DNA from: an uncultured Alistipes sp.
GTDB lineage: Bacteria > Bacteroidota > Bacteroidia > Bacteroidales > Rikenellaceae
NCBI GenBank assembly: GCA_910576555.1
Contig: CAJTIY010000005.1
Coordinates: forward strand, 127,112-191,111
Direction of reading: 5' to 3'
Length of the DNA stretch: 64,000 nucleotides
The notes beneath the pieces were generated by a model. It saw only the letters and a list, made by a program, of their open reading frames with translations. It was not told where the DNA came from and ran no database searches. Both the position numbers and the translations under genes were made by a program. Shown here one piece after another: positions 51,865 to 59,450 of the stretch (the stretch's first letter is position 1; every line of letters begins with the position of its first letter).

Positions 51865-53016
51865 CTACCGCGCAATCTCCGTTCCTTTGCAGCGCACGAC
51901 GAAGGCGTCGGGGAACGTCTTGCGGATCGCGGCCAGCTCGCGCTGCGCCTCCGCGCGCGTGGACCAGCTTCCGACGCAGTATTTGTGGCGCAGCTTGCCC
52001 GCGGCGGCGTAGCGTTTCACCTTGCCCCGGTAGTTCTTGAACCGCGGCGAATTCGTCGGGACCTCCTCCGCGGCGGCGAGCACCTGCACGGCGTAGTGTT
52101 CGGCCGCGTCGCACGCCTCGGCGGCGGGGCGGGCCGTGTCGGCAGCCGCTTTCGCATCGGCGGCAGCCTCCTCCGCTTTCGCGCCGGGTTGCGGGACGTC
52201 GGATGCCCCGCCGTCGCCCTCCTCGGCCTGCCGCGCGGAGAGGACGTAGTCGGAATAGTCCTTCACGGCGCGGAACAGCGCCCGGGCGATTTCGTCCTGG
52301 CCCTTCTCCGACTTCATGTAGGCGGCCTCCTGCGCATTGGAGAGGAAGCCGATCTCGGTCAGCACGCCCGGCATGTCGGTGGCGTAGAGCACGCGCAGCA
52401 GCTGGGGCTTGATGCCCCGCGAGTGGCGCCCCGTCCGGAGGTAGTTGTTCTGGATGCAGCGGGCCATCGCCATGCTGTATTCGCCGTAGGTGAACTGCAG
52501 GTTCTGGATATAGGCCCGCACGATCGCCGCCGTGCGCTCGTCCGACATGTCGATCAGGTCTTCGCGGTTGTTGGCGAAGAGCGCGTTTTCGTTGTAGCGC
52601 TGCTCCTTCGGACTCTCGCCCATGACGAGCGTCTCGACGCCCCGCGCCGCCGACGAACGGGCCGCATTGACGTGGATCGAAATGAACAGGTCGCCGCCGG
52701 CCTTGTTGGCGATGTCGGCACGGGCCTGCAAATCCCCGGCCAGATCGGCTGCGAGCGCCTTGTCGGTCTTGCGCGTGTAGACCACCTTCACGCCCGGCAT
52801 CTGCTGCTCGACGAGCCGCCCGAGCTTGAGGGCCACCTTCAGCGTGAGGTCCTTCTCGTAGACCCCGGCGTAGTGGGCACCCGGGAATTTCCCGCCGTGC
52901 CCCGCGTCGATCACCACGGTCCGGACGCCGTACGCAATATTTCCGGCCGTCGCGGCGTTCGTCCAGACGGTTGCGGCTGCGGCGACGAGGGCGATCAAAA
53001 GTCGTGTGCGCATCAT
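51865..53016 (-). CDS. N-acetylmuramoyl-L-alanine amidase with SPOR-like domain
   Basis: This 383-residue exported enzyme has a signal peptide (MMRTRLLIALVAAAATVWTNAATA). The Amidase_3 domain (about 30-250) carries the zinc-binding and catalytic residues in VVIDAGHGG, KDLTLKVALKL, FISIHVNA and LTEIGFLSN. An alanine-rich linker precedes a C-terminal SPOR-type domain (about 305-383, VQVLAAAEEVP and WSTRAEAQRELAAIRKTFPD) that would bind denuded septal peptidoglycan. It cleaves the MurNAc-L-Ala bond during cell separation. It is first in the minus-strand run and stands opposite the lptD-like gene. Confidence 0.94.
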   Translation of the reverse strand: MMRTRLLIALVAAAATVWTNAATAGNIAYGVRTVVIDAGHGGKFPGAHYAGVYEKDLTLKVALKLGRLVEQQMPGVKVVYTRKTDKALAADLAGDLQARADIANKAGGDLFISIHVNAARSSAARGVETLVMGESPKEQRYNENALFANNREDLIDMSDERTAAIVRAYIQNLQFTYGEYSMAMARCIQNNYLRTGRHSRGIKPQLLRVLYATDMPGVLTEIGFLSNAQEAAYMKSEKGQDEIARALFRAVKDYSDYVLSARQAEEGDGGASDVPQPGAKAEEAAADAKAAADTARPAAEACDAAEHYAVQVLAAAEEVPTNSPRFKNYRGKVKRYAAAGKLRHKYCVGSWSTRAEAQRELAAIRKTFPDAFVVRCKGTEIAR

Positions 53017-53056
53017 TTTAGTAAACTCCGAAGCGGGCGGTCTGTGATTTTTTATC

Positions 53057-53064
53057 TATCTTTG
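53057..53064 (+). promoter_or_regulatory. -7 promoter box for the lptD-like gene
   Basis: TATCTTTG on the plus strand gives a leader of about 85 bases before the proposed TTG start at 53156. It faces the amidase promoter at 53130-53137, so the two 5' leaders overlap. Confidence 0.6.
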
Positions 53065-53129
53065 TCGGGCCCGGAAAGCGCCCTGCGGGGCAGGGTGCGG
53101 CGGTCCGGTCGTTTTTGCCGACTCGTCGG

Positions 53130-53137
53130 CAAAGGTA
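53130..53137 (-). promoter_or_regulatory. -7 promoter box for the amidase run
   Basis: TACCTTTG on the minus strand fits TAnnTTTG. The palindrome GCCGAC-TC-GTCGGC (53117-53130) lies at the expected transcription start and could form a hairpin at the RNA 5' end. Confidence 0.6.
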
Positions 53138-53155
53138 CGGAAATTTTTTGGTATT

Positions 53156-56005
53156 TTGAACGCAAACAGGCTAAAATATATCCTCTCGGCGCTCGTCGTC
53201 GCGCTCTTCGCCCAGCTGGTGACCGGAGCCTCGGCGCCCCGAGGGGCGGTTTTCGGCGCGACGGCCGATCCGGCGCTCCGCGCAGGGCGCGCCGCCGACA
53301 CGGCGCTGCGGCCGGAGACGATGCCGCAGGCGGTGGAGCCGGCTGCCGGCGAGCGGGCCGCACGACGCCGCGCACGCACCGAAAACCGGCGCCGCGTCGT
53401 ACGCGACTCGATGTTGCGGCAGGAGCGCGATTCGCTCTTCGCGGTCCGCGTCGATTCGCTCGTCGCCCGGCGTTCCGATTCGCTGGAGCGCGCCGCCCGG
53501 CGCGACACGGCGAAGCGGCCGCGCGCAGCCGCGGCGCTGCTCGACGCCCCGATCACGAGCCGCAACACCGACTCGCTGGTCTACGACGTGCGCAACAAGC
53601 GGATCTACATCTACAACGAGGGCGACGTCACCTACCAGAAGAGCAATCTCAAGGCCGATTACATACGCATCGACATGGACTCGAAGATCGTCCATGCCTA
53701 CGGCAAGGCCGATACGCTCGAAGGCAAGCCGGTGGTCACGAAGCCCGAGTTCACCGAGGGGTCGGAGAGCTACAAGATGGACACGATCACCTACAACCTC
53801 GATACGAAGAAGGCCAAGATCAAGGGCGTGGCCACGCAGCAGGGCGACGGCTGGCTGGTGGGCGGCAGCGTGAAGAAGATGCCCGACAACACGATCAACA
53901 TCCAGCACGGCAAGTACACTACCTGCGAGGAGACGGACCATCCCCACTTCTACCTCGCAATGACCAAGGCCAAAGTCATTCCGGGCAAGAAGGTCGTCAC
54001 GGGGCCGGCCTATCTGGTCATGGAGGATGTGCCGATCTACTTCCTCGGCATTCCGTGGGGATTCTTCCCCGTCAATATGGGGCCCAAGTCGGGTCTGCTG
54101 ATGCCCACCTACGGCGAGGAGTACTCCAAAGGATTCTTCCTGCGCGATCTGGGGTATTATTTCGCCTTCGGTGAGACGGCCGATCTGGCCGTGCGCGGCG
54201 GTTTCTACACGCTCGGGTCGTGGGAGGCGTCGGCCGCGTCGCGCTATGTCAAGCGCTACAAGTACAACGGCGATCTGCGGCTCAACTTCTCGCATATCAA
54301 GACCGGCGAGAAGGGGCAGCCCGACTACATCCGCCAGAACGACTTCAGCGTCAGGTGGACGCATACGCAGGACCCGAAGGCGAATCCGGGCCAGACCTTC
54401 TCGGCGTCGGTGGACTTCCGTACGAGCGGCTACAACCGCTATGCGGCGACGAACCTCAACGACGCCCTCGCATCGCAGGTCTCCTCCACGATCTCCTTCT
54501 CGAAGAACTGGGCCGGCACCCCCTTCTCGCTGTCGGCCAACATGTCCCTGTCGCAGTATTCGCAGTCGAAGAGCATGGCGCTGACGTTGCCCAACGTGGT
54601 CTTCAACGTCTCGCGCGTCTATCCCTTCCGCCGCAAGGAGCGGATGGGAAAGGAGCGGTGGTACGAGAAGATCGCCCTGCAGTATTCGGCCAAGATGGCC
54701 AACAGCGTCTCGGCGACCGAGGACGAGTTTTTCTCGAAGGAGACGTTCCGGAACATGCAGAACGGCGTCGAGCACTCGCTGCCCATCACGGCGTCGTTCA
54801 ACCTGTTCAACTACATCAACCTCACGCCGTCGTTCAACTACAACGAGCGGTGGGCCTTCAGCCGCGTGCGGTACGCGTGGAACCCCGTGACGAACCAGAC
54901 CGACACGCTGCCGACCGAACGCGGGTTTTACCGCCTCTACAACTACAACGTCAATGTGTCGGGGTCGACCACCGTATACGGCATGTACGACTTCACGAAG
55001 AAACGCAAAGACCGCAAGATTCAGGCGATCCGGCATACGATCACGCCGACCGTGGGGTTCTCCTACGCGCCCGACTTCGGCGATCTGAAATACGGATTCT
55101 ACACCACGCGTCAGATCGATGCGCAGGGCAACACGCAGGTATACTCGCCCTATAGCAACAAGCTGAACAAATACGGACCTCCCTCGTCGGGCCGCTCCAT
55201 GTCGCTCAACTTCTCGCTGGGACAGACCCTCGAAATGAAGGTGCTGTCGAAACGCGATACGTCGGGCGTGCGCAAGATCAAGCTCATCGACGAGCTGCGC
55301 CTGAGCGGCTCCTACAACTTCCTCGCCGACTCGATGCGCCTGTCGATGATCGGCGTCTCGTTCCGCACGACGCTGTTCAAGAATTTCGGCATCAACCTCT
55401 CGGCCACGCTCGACCCCTACCGCGTATCGCCCGAGGGCAAGCGCTACGACAAGCTCTTCTTCCCGGGACGTCTCGTCTCGACGGGGTGGTCGTTCGGATA
55501 TACGTTCAAGTCGCGGCAGGACAACAGCCAGCCGGCCATGAACGACATCACGAGCATTCCGCCCGAGTACCTGAATCCCTTCTACGACCCTTACGGGACG
55601 ATGGACCCCGTGCTGCGAAGGCAGTACATGTCGCAGGCCTACTACGACTTTTCGCTGCCGTGGAACGTCGGGTTCAACTACTCGGTCACCTACGGCGTCG
55701 TCTACGTCAACAACGGCACGACGGGGTACCGCAAGCAGATCAGGCAGTCGATCACCTTCAACGGATCGCTCAATATCACCCCCAAGACGGGCGTCATGTT
55801 CAGCGGAGGTTACGACCTCGGAACGCGCAAACTCACCCCGGCGTCGATCTCCATCAGCCGCGACCTCCACTGCTGGCAGATGTCCTTCTCGTGGATCCCC
55901 TTCGGCTACCACCGCAGCTGGAGCTTCAATATCGGCGTCAAGGCGGCGTCGCTCGCCGACCTGAAGTACGACAAGTCGCAGTCGATGTACGACAATATGT
56001 ATTAG
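53156..56005 (+). CDS. LptD-like outer-membrane LPS assembly protein, apparent TTG start
   Basis: This protein of up to 949 residues inserts lipopolysaccharide into the outer membrane. An OstA/LptA-like N-terminal beta-jellyroll (about 150-290, NEGDVTYQKSNLKADYIRID and GKADTLEGKPVV) follows an Arg-rich stretch. A large beta-barrel with many aromatic strands fills the rest. The signal sequence (LKYILSALVVALFAQLVTGASA) begins right after a TTG at 53156, and no ATG exists in frame before codon 56. Initiation at TTG, or at the ATT just before it, is therefore required. This is the Bacteroidota variant of LptD. A perfect terminator follows the stop. Confidence 0.88.
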   Translation: MNANRLKYILSALVVALFAQLVTGASAPRGAVFGATADPALRAGRAADTALRPETMPQAVEPAAGERAARRRARTENRRRVVRDSMLRQERDSLFAVRVDSLVARRSDSLERAARRDTAKRPRAAAALLDAPITSRNTDSLVYDVRNKRIYIYNEGDVTYQKSNLKADYIRIDMDSKIVHAYGKADTLEGKPVVTKPEFTEGSESYKMDTITYNLDTKKAKIKGVATQQGDGWLVGGSVKKMPDNTINIQHGKYTTCEETDHPHFYLAMTKAKVIPGKKVVTGPAYLVMEDVPIYFLGIPWGFFPVNMGPKSGLLMPTYGEEYSKGFFLRDLGYYFAFGETADLAVRGGFYTLGSWEASAASRYVKRYKYNGDLRLNFSHIKTGEKGQPDYIRQNDFSVRWTHTQDPKANPGQTFSASVDFRTSGYNRYAATNLNDALASQVSSTISFSKNWAGTPFSLSANMSLSQYSQSKSMALTLPNVVFNVSRVYPFRRKERMGKERWYEKIALQYSAKMANSVSATEDEFFSKETFRNMQNGVEHSLPITASFNLFNYINLTPSFNYNERWAFSRVRYAWNPVTNQTDTLPTERGFYRLYNYNVNVSGSTTVYGMYDFTKKRKDRKIQAIRHTITPTVGFSYAPDFGDLKYGFYTTRQIDAQGNTQVYSPYSNKLNKYGPPSSGRSMSLNFSLGQTLEMKVLSKRDTSGVRKIKLIDELRLSGSYNFLADSMRLSMIGVSFRTTLFKNFGINLSATLDPYRVSPEGKRYDKLFFPGRLVSTGWSFGYTFKSRQDNSQPAMNDITSIPPEYLNPFYDPYGTMDPVLRRQYMSQAYYDFSLPWNVGFNYSVTYGVVYVNNGTTGYRKQIRQSITFNGSLNITPKTGVMFSGGYDLGTRKLTPASISISRDLHCWQMSFSWIPFGYHRSWSFNIGVKAASLADLKYDKSQSMYDNMY

Positions 56006-56023
56006 ATCGGTCGCAGGGGGGGG

Positions 56024-56063
56024 ACGCAAAACGTCCGGGCGGAGCTGCCCGGACGTTTTGCGT
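56024..56063. terminator. Bidirectional terminator after the lptD-like gene
   Basis: ACGCAAAACGTCCGGGC-GGAGCT-GCCCGGACGTTTTGCGT is a perfect 17-bp stem between convergent genes. It includes AAAA and TTTT inside the arms, so it can serve both strands. Confidence 0.88.
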
Positions 56064-56292
56064 AAGTGTTTCGGGTGTGTGCTTCGGGGGTGCTTGGGGG
56101 CGTTTCCGGGAGGGGCGAGGTGTTTCGGGTGTGCTTCGGGGGCGTTTCGGGGAGGGGCGGTGCCTTTCCGGCTGTACGGCGTTCGGCTGTACGGCGTTCG
56201 GCTGTACGGTTTACGGCCGGGCGTTCTTTCGGTGGGGCGCTCTTTCGGTGGGGCGCTCTTTCGGTGGGGCACTCTTTCGGCCGGGGCGGCGG
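56064..56292. repeat. Minisatellites between lptD-like and ugd
   Basis: Three short arrays lie in a row: degenerate GTTTCGGGTGTGCTTCGGGGG units (56064-56160), three CGGCTGTACGGCGTT units (about 56170-56214), and four TCTTTCGGTGGGGCGC units (about 56225-56280). In bases 56221-56280 the plus strand has 24 G, 20 T, 15 C and 1 A. The ugd transcript would therefore be C- and A-rich with almost no U. No gene is seen. Confidence 0.85.
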
Positions 56293-57609
56293 CTATTTCC
56301 CGATTCCGAAGTAGCGGAAGCCGGCGGCGAGGAGCTCCTCGCGGTCGAAAATGTTGCGTCCGTCGACGATCGCGTCGCCGCGCATCGTCGCGCGCAGCCG
56401 CGCCCAGTCGGGCATGCGGAACTCCTTCCATTCGGTCATCAGAGCCACCGCGTCGGCATCCGCCGCGGCGTCGTACATCGTCCGGGCGTAGCGGATCGGG
56501 CGGCCGCCCATGCGCCGGCGGCACTCGGCCATCGCCGCGGGGTCGTAGACCACGACCTCGGCGCCCGCTGCCAGCAGACGTTCGATGACCGTCGCGGCCG
56601 GGGCTTCGCGCATGTCGTCGGTCTCGGGTTTGAAGGCGAGGCCCCAGAGGGCGATGCGCTTGTCCCGCAGGTCGCCCGCGGCGTGCCGCAGCTTGTCGAA
56701 GACCACCTCCTTTTGCCGCTGGTTGACCCGCTCCACGGCCTCGATCACCTCCATCGCGTAGCCGTGCTCGCGGCCCGTGCGGGCGAGGGCCTTCACATCC
56801 TTCGGGAAGCACGAGCCGCCGTATCCGCAGCCCGGGTAGAGGAACTTGCTGCCGATGCGGGCGTCGGAGCCGAGCCCCTTGCGTACGGCATCGACGTCGG
56901 CGCCCACCAGATCGCAGAGATTGGCGATGTCGTTCATGAAGGAGATGCGCGTGGCGAGCATCGCGTTGGCGGCGTATTTGGTCATCTCGGCCGAGGGGAT
57001 GTCCATGAACATCACCCGGAAGTTGTTGATCAGGAAGGGGCGGTAGAGCCGCGCCATCAGGGCCCGGGCACGGTCGCTGTCGACGCCCACCACCACGCGG
57101 TCGGGCGACATGAAGTCCTTGATCGCGGCCCCCTCCTTGAGGAATTCGGGGTTGGACGCCACGTCGAACGGGATGTCGCAGCCGCGCAGTGCGAGCTCCT
57201 CTTCGATCGCCGCGCGGATCCGCTGCGCCGTGCCTACGGGGACGGTGCTTTTGGTCACCAGCAGCGTGTAGCGGCGGATGCAGCGGCCGAACGTGCGCGC
57301 CACGTCGAGCACGTGGCGCAGGTCGGCCGAGCCGTCCTCGTCGGGCGGCGTGCCCACGGCGATGAAGACCACCTGCATCTGGTCGAGGCAGGCTCCCAGA
57401 TCGGTGGCGAAGTGGAGGCGCCCCGCTTCGACGTTGCGCCGCACGAGCTCCGAGAGTCCGGGTTCGTAGATGGGGATCGCGCCGCGGCGCAGTCCCTCGA
57501 TCTTCTGCGTGTCGATATCCACGCAGGTGATGTCGAGCCCCATCTCCGCGAAGCAGGCGCCCGAGACCAGCCCGACATAGCCGGTGCCGACGATCGCTAT
57601 TTTCATCAT
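56293..57609 (-). CDS. ugd: UDP-glucose 6-dehydrogenase
   Basis: This 438-residue enzyme oxidises UDP-glucose to UDP-glucuronate with two NAD+. It has the Rossmann start KIAIVGTGYVGLVSGACFAE, FIAVGTPPDEDG, VTKSTVPVGT, NPEFLKEG, and the catalytic cysteine in GGSCFPKDV. GLAFKPETDDMREAP marks the C-terminal UDP-binding domain. The product feeds capsule or LPS sugars. It follows the flavodiiron gene by 123 bases containing a GTCGGCCGC/GCGGCCGAC inverted repeat (57672-57709), so it may be separately terminated or regulated. Confidence 0.96.
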   Translation of the reverse strand: MMKIAIVGTGYVGLVSGACFAEMGLDITCVDIDTQKIEGLRRGAIPIYEPGLSELVRRNVEAGRLHFATDLGACLDQMQVVFIAVGTPPDEDGSADLRHVLDVARTFGRCIRRYTLLVTKSTVPVGTAQRIRAAIEEELALRGCDIPFDVASNPEFLKEGAAIKDFMSPDRVVVGVDSDRARALMARLYRPFLINNFRVMFMDIPSAEMTKYAANAMLATRISFMNDIANLCDLVGADVDAVRKGLGSDARIGSKFLYPGCGYGGSCFPKDVKALARTGREHGYAMEVIEAVERVNQRQKEVVFDKLRHAAGDLRDKRIALWGLAFKPETDDMREAPAATVIERLLAAGAEVVVYDPAAMAECRRRMGGRPIRYARTMYDAAADADAVALMTEWKEFRMPDWARLRATMRGDAIVDGRNIFDREELLAAGFRYFGIGK

Positions 57610-57732
57610 GCTGCTACCTGTTTTATGTTCCGCCCGGGTGCGGGGCGCGCGCCGGGGGGCCTCTCCTTGCGGTCGGCCGCCGCGGTATTCTGTCCGCTCT
57701 GCGGCCGACGGACGGATTCCGCCGGCCGGGGT

Positions 57733-58923
57733 TTATCGCTTCATCGCTGCGGCGAGGTTGCGGGCCAGTGCGCAGCAGCGGTCGCAATCCTCGTCGGCGA
57801 AGCCCTGCTTCATCTCGGCAGCCTCGCACGCCGCCGTCCACTTCATCCGCTCGGCGAAGGCCGCGAAGCAGCGCACGGCGGCACCGGCCCACGTGTAGGA
57901 GCCGAACCATGCGAAGCGCCGCTGCGGCACGCACCGCTCGGCGATCATCTCCAGCAGGTGCGCCACGGGCGGGAAGAGACCGCCGTTGTAGGTCGGGCTT
58001 CCGACGACGAGCGTGTCGTAGCGGAAGACGTCGCGGAGCACCTCCGAGGGTTCGGCGTAGGAGAGGTCGTAGACCTTGATCGTGCGGATGCCCTCCTCGG
58101 CCAGACTGCGGGCGATCCGCTCGGCCATGCGGGCCGTGTTGCCGTACATCGAGCCGTAGGCGATGACGGCGCCCGGCTCGCCTTCGTAGCGGCTCAGGCG
58201 GTCGTAGAGGTCGATGACCCGCGCGATTTCGCGCTGCCAGACCGGACCGTGCGTGGCGCAGAGGGTCTCGACGGGCAGCCGGCCCACCTTCGCGAGGGCC
58301 TTCTGCACCGGGGCGCCGTATTTGCCCACGATACAGGCGTAGTAGCGGCGCATCTCGTCCCAGTAACGGTCGGGGTCGAGCTGCGTGTCGGTGATGCCGC
58401 CGTCGAGGGCGCCGAATGTGCCGAAGGCGTCGCCCGAGAAGAGCGTCCGCTCCTCGGGGCACCACGTGACCATCGTTTCGGGCCAGTGGACCATCGGCGC
58501 GAGGTGGAACTGCAGCGTCTTGCCGCCGCCCAGATCGAGCGTCTCGCCGTCGGCCACGGCGACCGTCCCCTCGCGCAGGCCGTAGTAGCCTTCGATCATC
58601 TGCAGCGTCTTGGCGTTGCCGACGATCCGCATGTCGGGATAGAGGCGCCGCAGAGCCGTCATCGACGAGGAGTGGTCGGGTTCCATGTGGTTGACCACGA
58701 GGTAGTCGATCGGCCGGTCGCCGATCTGCTCGCGGATGTTGTCGACCAGCTCTCCGCCGAACGACTCCTCGACGGTGTCGATCAGGGCGATGCGGTCGCC
58801 GATCACCAGATAGGCGTTGTAGGAGACGCCCGCGGGCAGGGGCCAGAGCCCCTCGAAGCGGGTCGTCGTGCGGTCGTTGACGCCGACATAGCGGATGCCG
58901 GGCCGGATTTCCGTGATATTCAT
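57733..58923 (-). CDS. Flavodiiron protein (A-type flavoprotein, FprA-like)
   Basis: This 396-residue protein has a metallo-beta-lactamase-like diiron domain followed by a flavodoxin domain. The diiron ligands appear in VVNHMEPDHSSS, HWPETM, SGDAFG and CATHGPVW. The FMN-binding loop is AYGSMYGNTARMAERIA, with VGSPTYNGGLFPPV following. Such enzymes reduce O2 to water or NO to N2O and protect anaerobes from both. No rubredoxin is fused or adjacent, so the electron donor is unknown. It has its own well-formed promoter. Confidence 0.95.
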   Translation of the reverse strand: MNITEIRPGIRYVGVNDRTTTRFEGLWPLPAGVSYNAYLVIGDRIALIDTVEESFGGELVDNIREQIGDRPIDYLVVNHMEPDHSSSMTALRRLYPDMRIVGNAKTLQMIEGYYGLREGTVAVADGETLDLGGGKTLQFHLAPMVHWPETMVTWCPEERTLFSGDAFGTFGALDGGITDTQLDPDRYWDEMRRYYACIVGKYGAPVQKALAKVGRLPVETLCATHGPVWQREIARVIDLYDRLSRYEGEPGAVIAYGSMYGNTARMAERIARSLAEEGIRTIKVYDLSYAEPSEVLRDVFRYDTLVVGSPTYNGGLFPPVAHLLEMIAERCVPQRRFAWFGSYTWAGAAVRCFAAFAERMKWTAACEAAEMKQGFADEDCDRCCALARNLAAAMKR

Positions 58924-58949
58924 TGCTGGGGAGTTTTCTTATCCGCACG

Positions 58950-58981
58950 CAAAGATAATGCAAGGCGGACTGACGTGCAAA
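58950..58981 (-). promoter_or_regulatory. -33/-7 promoter of the flavodiiron gene
   Basis: On the minus strand TTTG (58978-58981), 20 bases, then TATCTTTG (58950-58957), about 27 bases before the ATG. It is close to the ideal Bacteroidota promoter. Confidence 0.78.
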
Positions 58982-59378
58982 TAAATCGGGCGGCGAATCG
59001 TCGGAGGGGCGGTCGGGAGGGGTCGTCGGGAGGTGTGGGGAGCGGTCGGGAGGGGCGGTGTCGGGGGCCGCGGGGAACGGTCGGGGGCGGCGTGGTGGGC
59101 CGCGGAGGGAGAGCGACGGCATGGCGAGGGGGGCGTGTCGTGCGGCGGGGCGGGCTTGGTCGGGAGGTTCGTCGGGGGCGACTTCGGAGGGAGGGCCGGG
59201 TGGTGAGGGGCGTGTCGTATGCTGTGTCGTGCGGCTGTGTCGCGAGGGTCGGGGAGCGGTCGGGGAGCGGTCGGGGCGGTGGTGTCGGAGGCGGCGGGGA
59301 ACGGTAGGGGCGGCGTGTCGGGCCGCGGCGGGGCGGGTTTCGTCGGGAGGGGCGCTGCGGGGAGGGGCCCGATGCGAG
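58982..59378. repeat. G-rich degenerate repeat tract (GGTCGGGAGGGG type)
   Basis: Nearly 400 bases of GGTCGGGAGGGG, GGGGAGCGGTCG and GGGCGGCGTG units lie between susD and the flavodiiron gene. In bases 58981-59040 I count 33 G and 9 C on the plus strand. The susD transcript would thus be C-rich and G-poor, while the plus strand has many G-runs able to form quadruplexes. Several open frames cross it without any recognisable protein. Confidence 0.85.
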
Positions 59379-59413
59379 ACCGCCCCCGTCGGAAGTCTTC
59401 CGGCGGGGGCGGT
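59379..59413 (-). terminator. Long hairpin after susD
   Basis: ACCGCCCCCGTCGGAAG-T-CTTCCGGCGGGGGCGGT forms a 17-bp stem with one imperfect pair 38 bases past the susD stop. It has no T-run on either side. Confidence 0.6.
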
Positions 59414-59450
59414 GGAGTCGGCCGATCGCATGCGACCGGCACGGGTTCGA

